Source: Clostridium sp. (GTDB taxonomy: Bacteria > Bacillota > Clostridia > TANB77 > CAG-508). From it: a stretch of 64,000 nucleotides of DNA. The stretch lies in NCBI GenBank assembly GCA_018371855.1, contig JAHAKD010000007.1, positions 1-64,000 of the forward strand, read 5' to 3'. Made by a program: the position numbers and the translations under genes. The stretch's first letter is position 1, and each line of letters starts with the position of its first letter. Below the pieces are notes generated by a model. That model had not been told where the DNA came from, searched no databases, and saw nothing but the letters and a program-made list of their open reading frames with translations. Shown here piece after piece: positions 36,097 through 43,082 of the stretch.

Positions 36097-36751
36097 AATA
36101 AAAAATTTATATAATTTAGATGAGACTATTGCTAAAGATATTTTTGATGGAGTTACATATCCATGGGAGGCTTTACCAAAAATAGAAGAATTTATTATAA
36201 AATTTGGCAAAACTTTAGATAAAGATGAATATGAAGAAAAAGGAGAAAATATTTGGATTGCTAAAAGTGCTAAAGTAGCTCCAACAGCATATATTGCAGG
36301 TCCAGCAATAATCGGTAAGAATGCAGAAATAAGACATTGTGCTTTTATTAGAGGAAAAGCTATTGTTGGAGAAGGTGCAGTAGTTGGTAATTCAACAGAA
36401 TTAAAAAATGTCATATTATTTAATAAAGTACAAGTTCCACATTATAACTATGTAGGTGATTCAATATTAGGATATAAATCACATATGGGAGCAGGTTCAA
36501 TTACTTCAAATGTTAAATCAGATAAAAAACTAGTAATTGTAAAAAATGGCAAGGAACAAATAGAAACAGGCTTAAAAAAATTCGGTGCAATGTTAGGTGA
36601 TGAAGTAGAAGTTGGATGTGGCTCTGTATTAAATCCAGGAACTATAGTAGGAAAACATACTAATATATATCCACTATCATCAGTAAGAGGAGTAGTTCCA
36701 GAACATTCTATATACAAAAACAAAAACGAGATAGTAGAAAAAATAGATTAA
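36083..36751 (+). CDS. Left-handed beta-helix (hexapeptide) acyl-/nucleotidyltransferase-like protein
   Basis: 222 residues from ATG 36083 after TTGGAGGAAAC; ATG at 36062 is less well placed. From residue about 55 the chain is hexapeptide repeats (VAPTAYIAGPAIIGKNAEIRHC... GKAIVGEGAVVGNS), as in the C-terminal half of GlmU. HYNYVGDSILGYKSHMGAG corresponds to the GlmU region carrying the catalytic histidine and Tyr. With the upstream pyrophosphorylase it makes a two-gene counterpart of bifunctional GlmU; that pairing is inference. Confidence 0.82.
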   Translation: MEECKIKNLYNLDETIAKDIFDGVTYPWEALPKIEEFIIKFGKTLDKDEYEEKGENIWIAKSAKVAPTAYIAGPAIIGKNAEIRHCAFIRGKAIVGEGAVVGNSTELKNVILFNKVQVPHYNYVGDSILGYKSHMGAGSITSNVKSDKKLVIVKNGKEQIETGLKKFGAMLGDEVEVGCGSVLNPGTIVGKHTNIYPLSSVRGVVPEHSIYKNKNEIVEKID

Positions 36752-36754
36752 TCT

Positions 36755-36790
36755 GCAAAAAGAGCAAGGATAATACCTTGCTCTTTTTGC
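36755..36790. terminator. Bidirectional terminator
   Basis: GCAAAAAGAGCAAGG and CCTTGCTCTTTTTGC are perfect 15-base arms with loop ATAATA; T runs on both strands serve the converging genes. Confidence 0.9.
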
Positions 36791-36837
36791 TATGAATATA
36801 ATTACCAGAATATATACAAAATTAAATTATCCTAGAA

Positions 36838-37215
36838 TTATACACTTTGAGTACCTGGAATAAAATAATCTACAACTCCATAAATTAAAGCACCAATTAT
36901 TGCTGCCATCCAAGATATTGTATAACCTGCAACGAAAAATTGTGTAGCATATAATGTGGCGACTGCAAGTGCGAAACCGACAATACCTCTACCAAAGCTA
37001 CTAGCATGTAAACCAGTAAATTTAGTAATTATATAGTCCATAAGAGAAAGAACTATAGCAGCAATAGCTAATGTCCAAAGATTATTAATTGAGAAACCAG
37101 GAGTGAAAAAAGCAGTTATAGCTAGAACTACAGCAGATGTTACTAATCTCCATAGTATTTGTCCCATGGTACTTGTAGTTGAATTTCCTTTTACATTCAT
37201 TTGACTATCAGCCAT
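36838..37215 (-). CDS. Four-TM small membrane protein (phage holin 4 superfamily-like)
   Basis: 125 residues, RBS AAGGAGG. Four hydrophobic helices (about 20-40, 46-64, 75-93, 97-117) with conserved-looking turns FFTPGFSINNLW and GYTISWMAAIIGALIYGVVDYFIPG, the pattern of the widespread chromosomal holin-like family IV (also near DUF2512). Chromosomal members are probably envelope proteins and not lysis holins; no phage genes are nearby. Family placement by eye only. Confidence 0.7.
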   Translation of the reverse strand: MADSQMNVKGNSTTSTMGQILWRLVTSAVVLAITAFFTPGFSINNLWTLAIAAIVLSLMDYIITKFTGLHASSFGRGIVGFALAVATLYATQFFVAGYTISWMAAIIGALIYGVVDYFIPGTQSV

Positions 37216-37339
37216 AATATAAAACCTCCTTAAAATGGTTTCATAATAGTATTATTTACACAAGTTAAATAATTATTCAAAATGCATAAAAAAAATAAAA
37301 AATGACATAATAAAATTAAAAAATTAAGTAGGTGATAGT

Positions 37340-38026
37340 ATGTTATCAAATTTTTTTAGAGCAATAATCATATACATATTTGTTTTGTTAGTTATGAGAT
37401 TAATGGGAAAACGAGAAATAGGACAACTACAGCCTTTCGAACTTGCTATTTCTATTATGATTGCAGATTTAGCATCTATTCCTATGTCAGATGTTGGAAT
37501 ACCAATAGTAAATGGATTAATTCCTATTTTAGGTTTACTTGTTATGCATTTATTAATTTCTGTTCTTAATATAAAAAGTTTAAAGTTTAGAGAGATAATT
37601 TGTGGTAAACCATCTATCTTAATTTATAGAGGAAGAATTGACGAAAAAATATTAAAAAAAGAAAGATTTACAATAAATGAATTAGAAGAAAGACTACGCT
37701 CAAATAATATTTTTAATATTGGAGATGTAGAGTATGCAATATTAGAGACTAGTGGACAAATAACAGTTATTCCAAAACCAGAAAAAAGAAATGTAGTAGT
37801 AAAAGATTTTAACTTAGAACCTGAATATGAAGGGATTTCTTATGATTTAGTTATAGATGGTGTAATTATGAAAGAAAATTTAAGAAAATTAGGAAAAGAT
37901 GAAAAATGGTTAGAAAAACAAGTTGCTAAATTTAAAATAAAACCTAAAGATGCTTTGGTAGTAACAATAGATGGAGAAGGGCAATTTTTCTGCCAAGCAA
38001 AAGAAAGGAAAAACAAAAATGTATAA
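37340..38026 (+). CDS. YetF/DUF421 membrane protein
   Basis: 228 residues, RBS AGGTGAT. Three N-terminal TM helices (about 5-75) with MGKREIGQLQPFELAISIMIADLASIPMSD, the DUF421 signature, and a soluble domain with SILIYRGRID and ERLRSNNIFNIGDVEYAILETSGQ. In Bacillus relatives these proteins are found in spore inner membranes or under sporulation control. It overlaps the DUF4363 gene by eight bases, a pairing common in clostridia. Confidence 0.93.
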   Translation: MLSNFFRAIIIYIFVLLVMRLMGKREIGQLQPFELAISIMIADLASIPMSDVGIPIVNGLIPILGLLVMHLLISVLNIKSLKFREIICGKPSILIYRGRIDEKILKKERFTINELEERLRSNNIFNIGDVEYAILETSGQITVIPKPEKRNVVVKDFNLEPEYEGISYDLVIDGVIMKENLRKLGKDEKWLEKQVAKFKIKPKDALVVTIDGEGQFFCQAKERKNKNV

Positions 38027-38408
38027 AGAAATTATTGTGTGCATTTTAGTAGTTATTTTAATACTTAGTATGGATTTACTAAGTAATAATTATACTAAAA
38101 AAGTTTTTTTTAGTATAAATGATAGTTTAGGAAATTTAAGAAACGAAATGCTTAAAGAAAATAAAAATGACAATAAAATAAATGATGATATAAAAAAAGT
38201 TGAACAAGAATGGAATGCAAATTTAAATTTGTTATCTTGTTATATAGAACATAACGAACTAGAAAAAGTAGCAAGACAATTAATATTAATTAAAGGAAAT
38301 ATAGACGTAGGAGATTATAATCAAGCTGTACCACAACTTGATGACTGTGTGTATGTTATAAATCATATAAAAGACAAAGAAAGTTTATTAATAAGGAATT
38401 TGTTTTAA
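38019..38408 (+). CDS. DUF4363 family protein
   Basis: 129 residues from ATG 38019 (RBS AAAGGAA); the upstream ATG at 37971 is inside the YetF gene. One N-terminal signal anchor (about 4-22), then an all-helical domain (NYTKKVFFSINDSLGNLRNEM..., HNELEKVARQLILIKGNIDVGDY). DUF4363 proteins follow YetF/DUF421 genes in many clostridia and probably act with them; the molecular function is unknown. Confidence 0.85.
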   Translation: MYKEIIVCILVVILILSMDLLSNNYTKKVFFSINDSLGNLRNEMLKENKNDNKINDDIKKVEQEWNANLNLLSCYIEHNELEKVARQLILIKGNIDVGDYNQAVPQLDDCVYVINHIKDKESLLIRNLF

Positions 38409-38468
38409 AAGCTTGCGGTAGGATTAAACATTAATCTTAGTTAATTTAAAACCATATAAAATTCAAAT

Positions 38469-38515
38469 AAAAAGATAGAAAATTAAGATAAAAGCTTAAA
38501 TTTTCTATCTTTTTT
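38469..38515 (+). terminator. Terminator of the yetF-DUF4363 pair
   Basis: AAAAAGATAGAAAATT...AAG pairs with CTTAAATTTTCTATC with one bulge, ending TTTTTT. Confidence 0.85.
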
Positions 38516-38533
38516 ACTGTAAAGCTCTTGACA

Positions 38534-38561
38534 TTTACAGTAAATTGGTGTAAAGTATAAT
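38534..38561 (+). promoter_or_regulatory. Promoter of the ylxM-ffh-ribosomal operon
   Basis: TTTACA (38534-38539), 16-base spacer, TATAAT (38556-38561). A TTGACA immediately upstream (38528-38533) is 22 bases from the -10 and probably not used. Confidence 0.65.
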
Positions 38562-38585
38562 AGCATTACAAAAAGAGAAGGTGTA

Positions 38586-38921
38586 ATGATGGAAAAAAAC
38601 ATAGAAATAAGCATATTATCTCAGATTTATAAAAATACTTTAACAGAAAAACAATTCGAGATACTAGATGAATACTATAATAATGATTTTTCTTTATCAG
38701 AAATTGCAGAAAACTATAATATTACAAGGCAAGCAGTAAGAGATAATATAAAAAGTGGAGAAACAAAATTATATGATTTAGAAAATAAATTAGGTCTTAT
38801 GAAGAAAATGCAAAAACAAGAAGAATTAGTAAATAGTATTATTTCTAAATTGAATAGTTTAAATATACAAGATAAGAAAACATTAGAATCAATAAAAAAA
38901 GATTTAAAGAAATTAATTTAA
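38586..38921 (+). CDS. ylxM: YlxM, SRP-associated helix-turn-helix protein
   Basis: 111 residues; either of two adjacent ATGs (38586, 38589) fits the AAGGTG ribosome site. The helix-turn-helix FSLSEIAENYNITRQAVRDNIKSGE (about residues 37-61) with YNNDFSLSE is the YlxM/p13 signature. It binds the SRP particle and is encoded next to ffh throughout Firmicutes. First gene of the operon through rplS. Confidence 0.95.
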   Translation: MMEKNIEISILSQIYKNTLTEKQFEILDEYYNNDFSLSEIAENYNITRQAVRDNIKSGETKLYDLENKLGLMKKMQKQEELVNSIISKLNSLNIQDKKTLESIKKDLKKLI

Positions 38922-38936
38922 AGTAAGGAGAAAATA

Positions 38937-40286
38937 ATGGCTTTCGAAGGATTATCTTCTAAATTACAAAGTATAACAAATAAATTTAAAGGAAAAGTAA
39001 GGGTTACAGAGGCTGACTTAAAAGATATGTTAAGAGAAGTAAAACTTGCATTGCTTGAGGCAGATGTTAACTATAAAATAGTAAAAGAATTTATAGCTGT
39101 AATCCAAGAAAAAGCGTTAGGTCAAGATGTTTTAAAATCTTTAACACCTGGCCAACAAGTAATAAAAATAGTTAAAGATGAATTAGTAGAATTATTAGGA
39201 GGAACAGAGAGTAAAATTACATTTTTGCCAAATGCTCCAACAGTAATAATGTTAATAGGTTTGCAAGGTTCAGGTAAAACAACAACAGCAGGTAAGCTTG
39301 CAAATGTGTTAAGAAAACAAGGTAAAAAACCATTATTAGTTGCATGTGATGTTTACAGGCCAGCAGCTATAAAACAACTTCAAGTTGTTGGTAAACAATT
39401 AAACATTCCAGTATTTAGTGATGAAAATTCTAAAAATGTAGTAAATATAGCTAAAAGATCAATAGATGAAGCAATAAAAAAACTAAATGATGTAATAATA
39501 CTAGATACTGCAGGTAGACTTCAAATAGATGAAGACTTAATGCAAGAATTACAAAATATAAAACAAAATGTAAGACCACAAGAAATCTTATTAGTAGTAG
39601 ATAGTATGACAGGTCAAGATGCTGTAAATGTGGCAACGACATTTAACGAAAAAGTAGGAATAGATGGAATAATCTTAACTAAGTTAGATGGTGATACACG
39701 TGGTGGTGCAGCATTATCAGTAAAAAAAGTAACAGGAAAACCAATAAAATATATAGCAACAGGAGAAAAATTAAGTGACATAGAACCATTCCATCCAGAC
39801 AGAATGGCATCAAGAATTTTAGGAATGGGAGATGTACTTTCTATAATAGAAAAAGCTGAAGAATCATTCGATGAAGAAGAAGCTAAGAAAATGGAAGAAC
39901 AATTAAGAAAACAAAGCTTCGATTTAAATGATTATTTAGCACAATTAAGACAAGTAAAGAAAATGGGTTCTTTCTCATCTTTATTAAAAATGCTTCCAGG
40001 AATGAATCAACTTAAAAATATTAAAGTAGATGATAAAGAATTTGATAGAATAGAAGCTATTATTTGTTCAATGACAAATGGGGAAAGAAGAAATCCAAAA
40101 TTGTTAAATGCGAGTAGAAGAAAAAGAATTGCAAATGGTAGCGGAACATCAGTACAAGAAATTAACAGATTCATGACTTCATTCGAAACAACACAAAAAA
40201 TGATGAAAAAAATTAAGTCAGGTAAAGGAATGAGGAACATGATGAAAAACTTAAATATGAATGACTTAAAAGATTTTAAAATGTAG
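38937..40286 (+). CDS. ffh: Signal recognition particle protein Ffh (SRP54)
   Basis: 449 residues, RBS TAAGGAG. N and G domains with GLQGSGKTTTAGKLA (G1), DTAGRLQID (G3) and TKLDGDTRGGAALS (G4); C-terminal M domain with methionine-rich helices (MLPGMNQLK, RNMMKNLNMND). GTPase that targets ribosome-nascent chains to the membrane with FtsY and SRP RNA. Confidence 0.98.
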   Translation: MAFEGLSSKLQSITNKFKGKVRVTEADLKDMLREVKLALLEADVNYKIVKEFIAVIQEKALGQDVLKSLTPGQQVIKIVKDELVELLGGTESKITFLPNAPTVIMLIGLQGSGKTTTAGKLANVLRKQGKKPLLVACDVYRPAAIKQLQVVGKQLNIPVFSDENSKNVVNIAKRSIDEAIKKLNDVIILDTAGRLQIDEDLMQELQNIKQNVRPQEILLVVDSMTGQDAVNVATTFNEKVGIDGIILTKLDGDTRGGAALSVKKVTGKPIKYIATGEKLSDIEPFHPDRMASRILGMGDVLSIIEKAEESFDEEEAKKMEEQLRKQSFDLNDYLAQLRQVKKMGSFSSLLKMLPGMNQLKNIKVDDKEFDRIEAIICSMTNGERRNPKLLNASRRKRIANGSGTSVQEINRFMTSFETTQKMMKKIKSGKGMRNMMKNLNMNDLKDFKM

Positions 40287-40339
40287 ATTATTAATAACAA
40301 TTAATAATAGATTACTTAGATTTTTAGGAGGTGAAATAA

Positions 40340-40579
40340 ATGGTAAAAATAAGACTACAAAGAGAAGGAAAGAAAAAAGCACCTTTTTATCATATAGTAG
40401 TAGCAGACTCTAGAAGTCCAAGAGATGGAAAAGTTATAGCTAAAGTAGGAACATATGACCCAATGACAAAACCATCAACAATAGTTTTAGATAAAGAAGC
40501 TGTTGCAACATGGATCAAAAATGGAGCAAAACCTACAGATACAGTTAAAAAATTAATAGACTTAGCAAACAAGGATTAA
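40340..40579 (+). CDS. rpsP: Ribosomal protein bS16
   Basis: 79 residues with the family start VKIRLQREGKKKAPFYHIVVADSRSPRDGK and GTYDP. Small-subunit assembly protein, RBS AGGAGGTG. Confidence 0.98.
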   Translation: MVKIRLQREGKKKAPFYHIVVADSRSPRDGKVIAKVGTYDPMTKPSTIVLDKEAVATWIKNGAKPTDTVKKLIDLANKD

Positions 40580-40597
40580 TGACAGGAGGACAAACAA

Positions 40598-40828
40598 ATG
40601 AAAGAAGTTTTAGAAGTAATGATAAAAAATTTAGTAGATAATGCAGATGCAGTATCTATAAAAGAATTAAATGGTGAAAAATCAGTTGTATACGAAGTAA
40701 AAGTTGCTGAAGATGATATGGGTAAAGTTATAGGAAAACAAGGTAGAGTAGCAAGAGCAGTAAGAGCTATAATGAAATCTGTAGCATCAAAAGAAAACAA
40801 AAAAGTTACAATTGAATTCATTAACTAA
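40598..40828 (+). CDS. khpA: KH-domain RNA-binding protein KhpA (YlqC)
   Basis: 76 residues, single KH domain with the GxxG loop in VIGKQGRVARAVRAIMK. RNA chaperone-like partner of KhpB/EloR in cell-elongation control; its place between rpsP and rimM is conserved in Firmicutes. RBS AGGAGG. Confidence 0.96.
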   Translation: MKEVLEVMIKNLVDNADAVSIKELNGEKSVVYEVKVAEDDMGKVIGKQGRVARAVRAIMKSVASKENKKVTIEFIN

Positions 40829-40839
40829 AAGGGGTTAAT

Positions 40840-41343
40840 ATGGAATATATAGAGATTGGACAAATTGTTAATACAAATGGTTTAAAAGGTGTTGTAAAAG
40901 TAAACCCTTTTACAGACGATATTAGCAAATTTGAAGATTTAAAGTATGTATATATACAATTAAAAAATGAACTTAAAAAAGTTAAAATAGAACAAGTAAG
41001 ATATAATAAAAATCAAGTCTTACTAAAGCTTGGAGGAATAGATTCTATAGAAGAAGCAGAAAAATATAGGAATTTTTATTTGAAAACAGAAAAAGAAAGT
41101 CAAGAAGACTTAGGAGAAGACACATATTATATTGTAGATTTAATAGGTCTTGATGTTTATTCAGATAAAAATGAATATTTAGGCAAAATAGAAGATGTAT
41201 TTCCAACTGGTAGTAATGATGTATATGTAGTAAAAGACAATCTCGGAAAACAAATATTAATTCCTGCTATAACAGATGTTGTAAAAAAAGTTGATTTAAA
41301 AAATAAGAAAATGACAATTAATCTTATTCCAGGTTTAATATAG
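40840..41343 (+). CDS. rimM: Ribosome maturation factor RimM
   Basis: 167 residues. N-terminal RimM barrel (IGQIVNTNGLKGVVKVNPFTDD) and PRC-barrel (YYIVDLIGLDVYSDKNEYLGKIEDVFPTGSNDVYVV), with ILIPAITDVV near the end. Helps 30S head maturation with bS16/uS19. RBS AAGGGG. Confidence 0.97.
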   Translation: MEYIEIGQIVNTNGLKGVVKVNPFTDDISKFEDLKYVYIQLKNELKKVKIEQVRYNKNQVLLKLGGIDSIEEAEKYRNFYLKTEKESQEDLGEDTYYIVDLIGLDVYSDKNEYLGKIEDVFPTGSNDVYVVKDNLGKQILIPAITDVVKKVDLKNKKMTINLIPGLI

Positions 41344-41351
41344 GAGGAAGA

Positions 41352-42086
41352 ATGAAATTTAATGTTTTAACTCTTTTTCCAGAAATGTTTTCAGCATTAG
41401 ATGAAAGCATTATAGGAAGGGGAAAAGAAAAAGGACTAATAGATATTAATTTAATAAATATTAGAGATTTTTCTAAAAATAAGCATAAAAAAGTAGATGA
41501 TACTCCTTATGGTGGTGGTGCTGGAATGGTTATGGAACCAACAGTTGTATATGATGCATATTGTTCTGTTAAAGAACCAAATGCTAAAGTTATATATATG
41601 TCACCACAAGGAAAAACTTTAAATCAACAAATGGTACAAGATTTAGCTAAAGAAGAAAATATCATATTACTTTGTGGACATTATGAAGGTATTGACCAGA
41701 GAGTAATTGATGAAATCGTAGATGAGGAAATTTCGATAGGTGATTATGTATTAACTGGTGGGGAACTACCAGCAATGGTTTTGATAGATAGTGTTAGTAG
41801 ATATGTAGAAGGGGTTTTAAAAGAGGACTCTATACAAGAAGAATCTTTTACAAATGGCTTGTTAGAATATCCACAGTATACTAGACCAGAAATATTTTTA
41901 GGTAAAAGAGTTCCAGAAGTATTGCTTTCTGGGCATCACGAAAATATTAAAGAATGGCGAAGAAATCAGTCAATAATAAATACATATTTAAAAAGACCAG
42001 ATTTATTAAAAGAAATTGAATTATCCGATAAAGAACAAAAAATGTTAAGTAAATATAAAAATTTAAAAGAAGGAGGAAGTAAATAA
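41352..42086 (+). CDS. trmD: tRNA (guanine37-N1)-methyltransferase TrmD
   Basis: 244 residues. The SPOUT knot motifs DDTPYGGGAGMVM, LLCGHYEGIDQRVID and EEISIGDYVLTGGELPAMV are complete. Methylates G37 to prevent frameshifting. The stop codon overlaps the rplS ATG (TAATG). Confidence 0.98.
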   Translation: MKFNVLTLFPEMFSALDESIIGRGKEKGLIDINLINIRDFSKNKHKKVDDTPYGGGAGMVMEPTVVYDAYCSVKEPNAKVIYMSPQGKTLNQQMVQDLAKEENIILLCGHYEGIDQRVIDEIVDEEISIGDYVLTGGELPAMVLIDSVSRYVEGVLKEDSIQEESFTNGLLEYPQYTRPEIFLGKRVPEVLLSGHHENIKEWRRNQSIINTYLKRPDLLKEIELSDKEQKMLSKYKNLKEGGSK

Positions 42087-42592
42087 TGGATATCATAAAA
42101 TCAATAGAGCATGAGCATCTAAAAGAGAAGATACCAGTTCTTAAGGTTGGAAATACTGTAAGAGTTCACCAAAGAATAAAAGAAGGAAATAGAGAAAGAA
42201 TCCAAGTATTTGAAGGAATCATTATTAAAAAACAAGGTGGAGGACTAAATGCTACATTCACAGTTAGAAGAATAGCTTCTGGTGTTGGTGTAGAAAAAAC
42301 ATTCTTAATTCATTCACCATTAGTAGAAAAAGTAGAATTAGTAAGAGTAGGTAAAGCAAGAAGAGCTAAATTATACTACTTAAGAGATAGAGTTGGTAAA
42401 GCTGCTAAGACTAAAGAACAAATTGGTGCAAGAATTGAAGATAAAGAAATTACAGTAAAAACAGCTATAGAAGAAGAACCAGTAGTAGAAGAAAAGGTTG
42501 AAGCTCCAGTTGAAGAAGCAAAAACATTAGAAACAGAAGCTACACCAGTAGAAGAAGTTAAAGCTGAAGAAACAAAAAAAGATGAAGAATAA
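42086..42592 (+). CDS. rplS: Ribosomal protein bL19 with long acidic tail
   Basis: 168 residues. Residues 1-113 are a normal bL19 (VGNTVRVHQRIKEG, FEGIIIKKQGGG, LYYLRDRVGKAAKTKEQI). A further 55 residues rich in Glu, Val, Ala and Pro (repeated PVEE, VEEK) extend well past the usual length of about 115. The frame continues cleanly to TAA at 42590, so this is not a sequencing artefact at the junction; the tail is likely disordered. Last gene of the operon. Confidence 0.97.
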   Translation: MDIIKSIEHEHLKEKIPVLKVGNTVRVHQRIKEGNRERIQVFEGIIIKKQGGGLNATFTVRRIASGVGVEKTFLIHSPLVEKVELVRVGKARRAKLYYLRDRVGKAAKTKEQIGARIEDKEITVKTAIEEEPVVEEKVEAPVEEAKTLETEATPVEEVKAEETKKDEE

Positions 42593-42600
42593 TTTTAAGA

Positions 42601-42635
42601 AATAATCTGTTATATATTGACAGATTATTTTTTTT
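42601..42635 (+). terminator. rplS operon terminator
   Basis: AATAATCTG (42601-42609) and CAGATTATT followed by TTTTTT. Its 3' arm contains part of the TTGACA of the next promoter, so terminator and promoter overlap. Confidence 0.88.
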
Positions 42636-42645
42636 GATTTATCAT
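42617..42645 (+). promoter_or_regulatory. Promoter of the ArsR-ATPase operon
   Basis: TTGACA (42617-42622), 17-base spacer, TATCAT (42640-42645). Confidence 0.75.
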
Positions 42646-42656
42646 ATGAACAAGTA

Positions 42657-42682
42657 ATCATATGAATAAATATTCATATGAT
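42657..42682 (+). promoter_or_regulatory. 12-2-12 operator of the ArsR/SmtB-type regulator
   Basis: ATCATATGAATA, AA, TATTCATATGAT: perfect 12-base arms with a 2-base centre, the geometry of ArsR/SmtB/CadC operators. A further half-site ATCATATGAA lies at 42641-42650 overlapping the -10, so repression would block polymerase directly. Confidence 0.85.
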
Positions 42683-42698
42683 ATAAAAGGAGGTAAAA

Positions 42699-43082
42699 AT
42701 GGAAGAAGAAGAAAAATTAGTGTGTGCAGAAAAATGTCCACATTTAAATAAAATAAATAATGTTAAATCATTAGAAGCGAAGGCAGACCAATATCAAAAA
42801 TTATCTAATATGTTTAAACTATTTTCAGATGAAACTAGATTAAAAATAATTTGTAGCTTATTAAAAGAAGAACTATGTGTGTGTGATTTATGCGAATTAT
42901 TAGGATTAAATCAATCACAAGTTTCTCATCAGTTACAACTTTTAAGAAATAGTAAATTAGTAAAATTTAGAAGAGAAGGAAAACAAATCTTTTACAGCTT
43001 AGATGATGAGCACGTAGAACTTATTATACAAATGGCATTAGATCATATTTTAGAGGAGGAAGAAAAGTATGACATGTTGTAG
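42699..43082 (+). CDS. ArsR/SmtB-family metal-responsive repressor (CadC/CmtR-like)
   Basis: 127 residues, RBS AAAGGAGG. Winged helix-turn-helix with the metal-binding ELCVCDL motif in helix alpha3 (about residues 56-62) and extra N-terminal cysteines (VCAEKCPH), the thiolate set of CadC-type Cd/Pb/Zn sensors. NQSQVSHQLQLLRNS is the recognition helix. Binding of metal releases the operator at 42657. Overlaps the ATPase gene by 14 bases. Confidence 0.94.
   Translation: MEEEEKLVCAEKCPHLNKINNVKSLEAKADQYQKLSNMFKLFSDETRLKIICSLLKEELCVCDLCELLGLNQSQVSHQLQLLRNSKLVKFRREGKQIFYSLDDEHVELIIQMALDHILEEEEKYDML

Noticed and set aside
36838..37215. Prophage lysis module
   Set aside because: The holin-like protein stands alone with no endolysin, structural or integrase genes nearby; chromosomal homologues are common.
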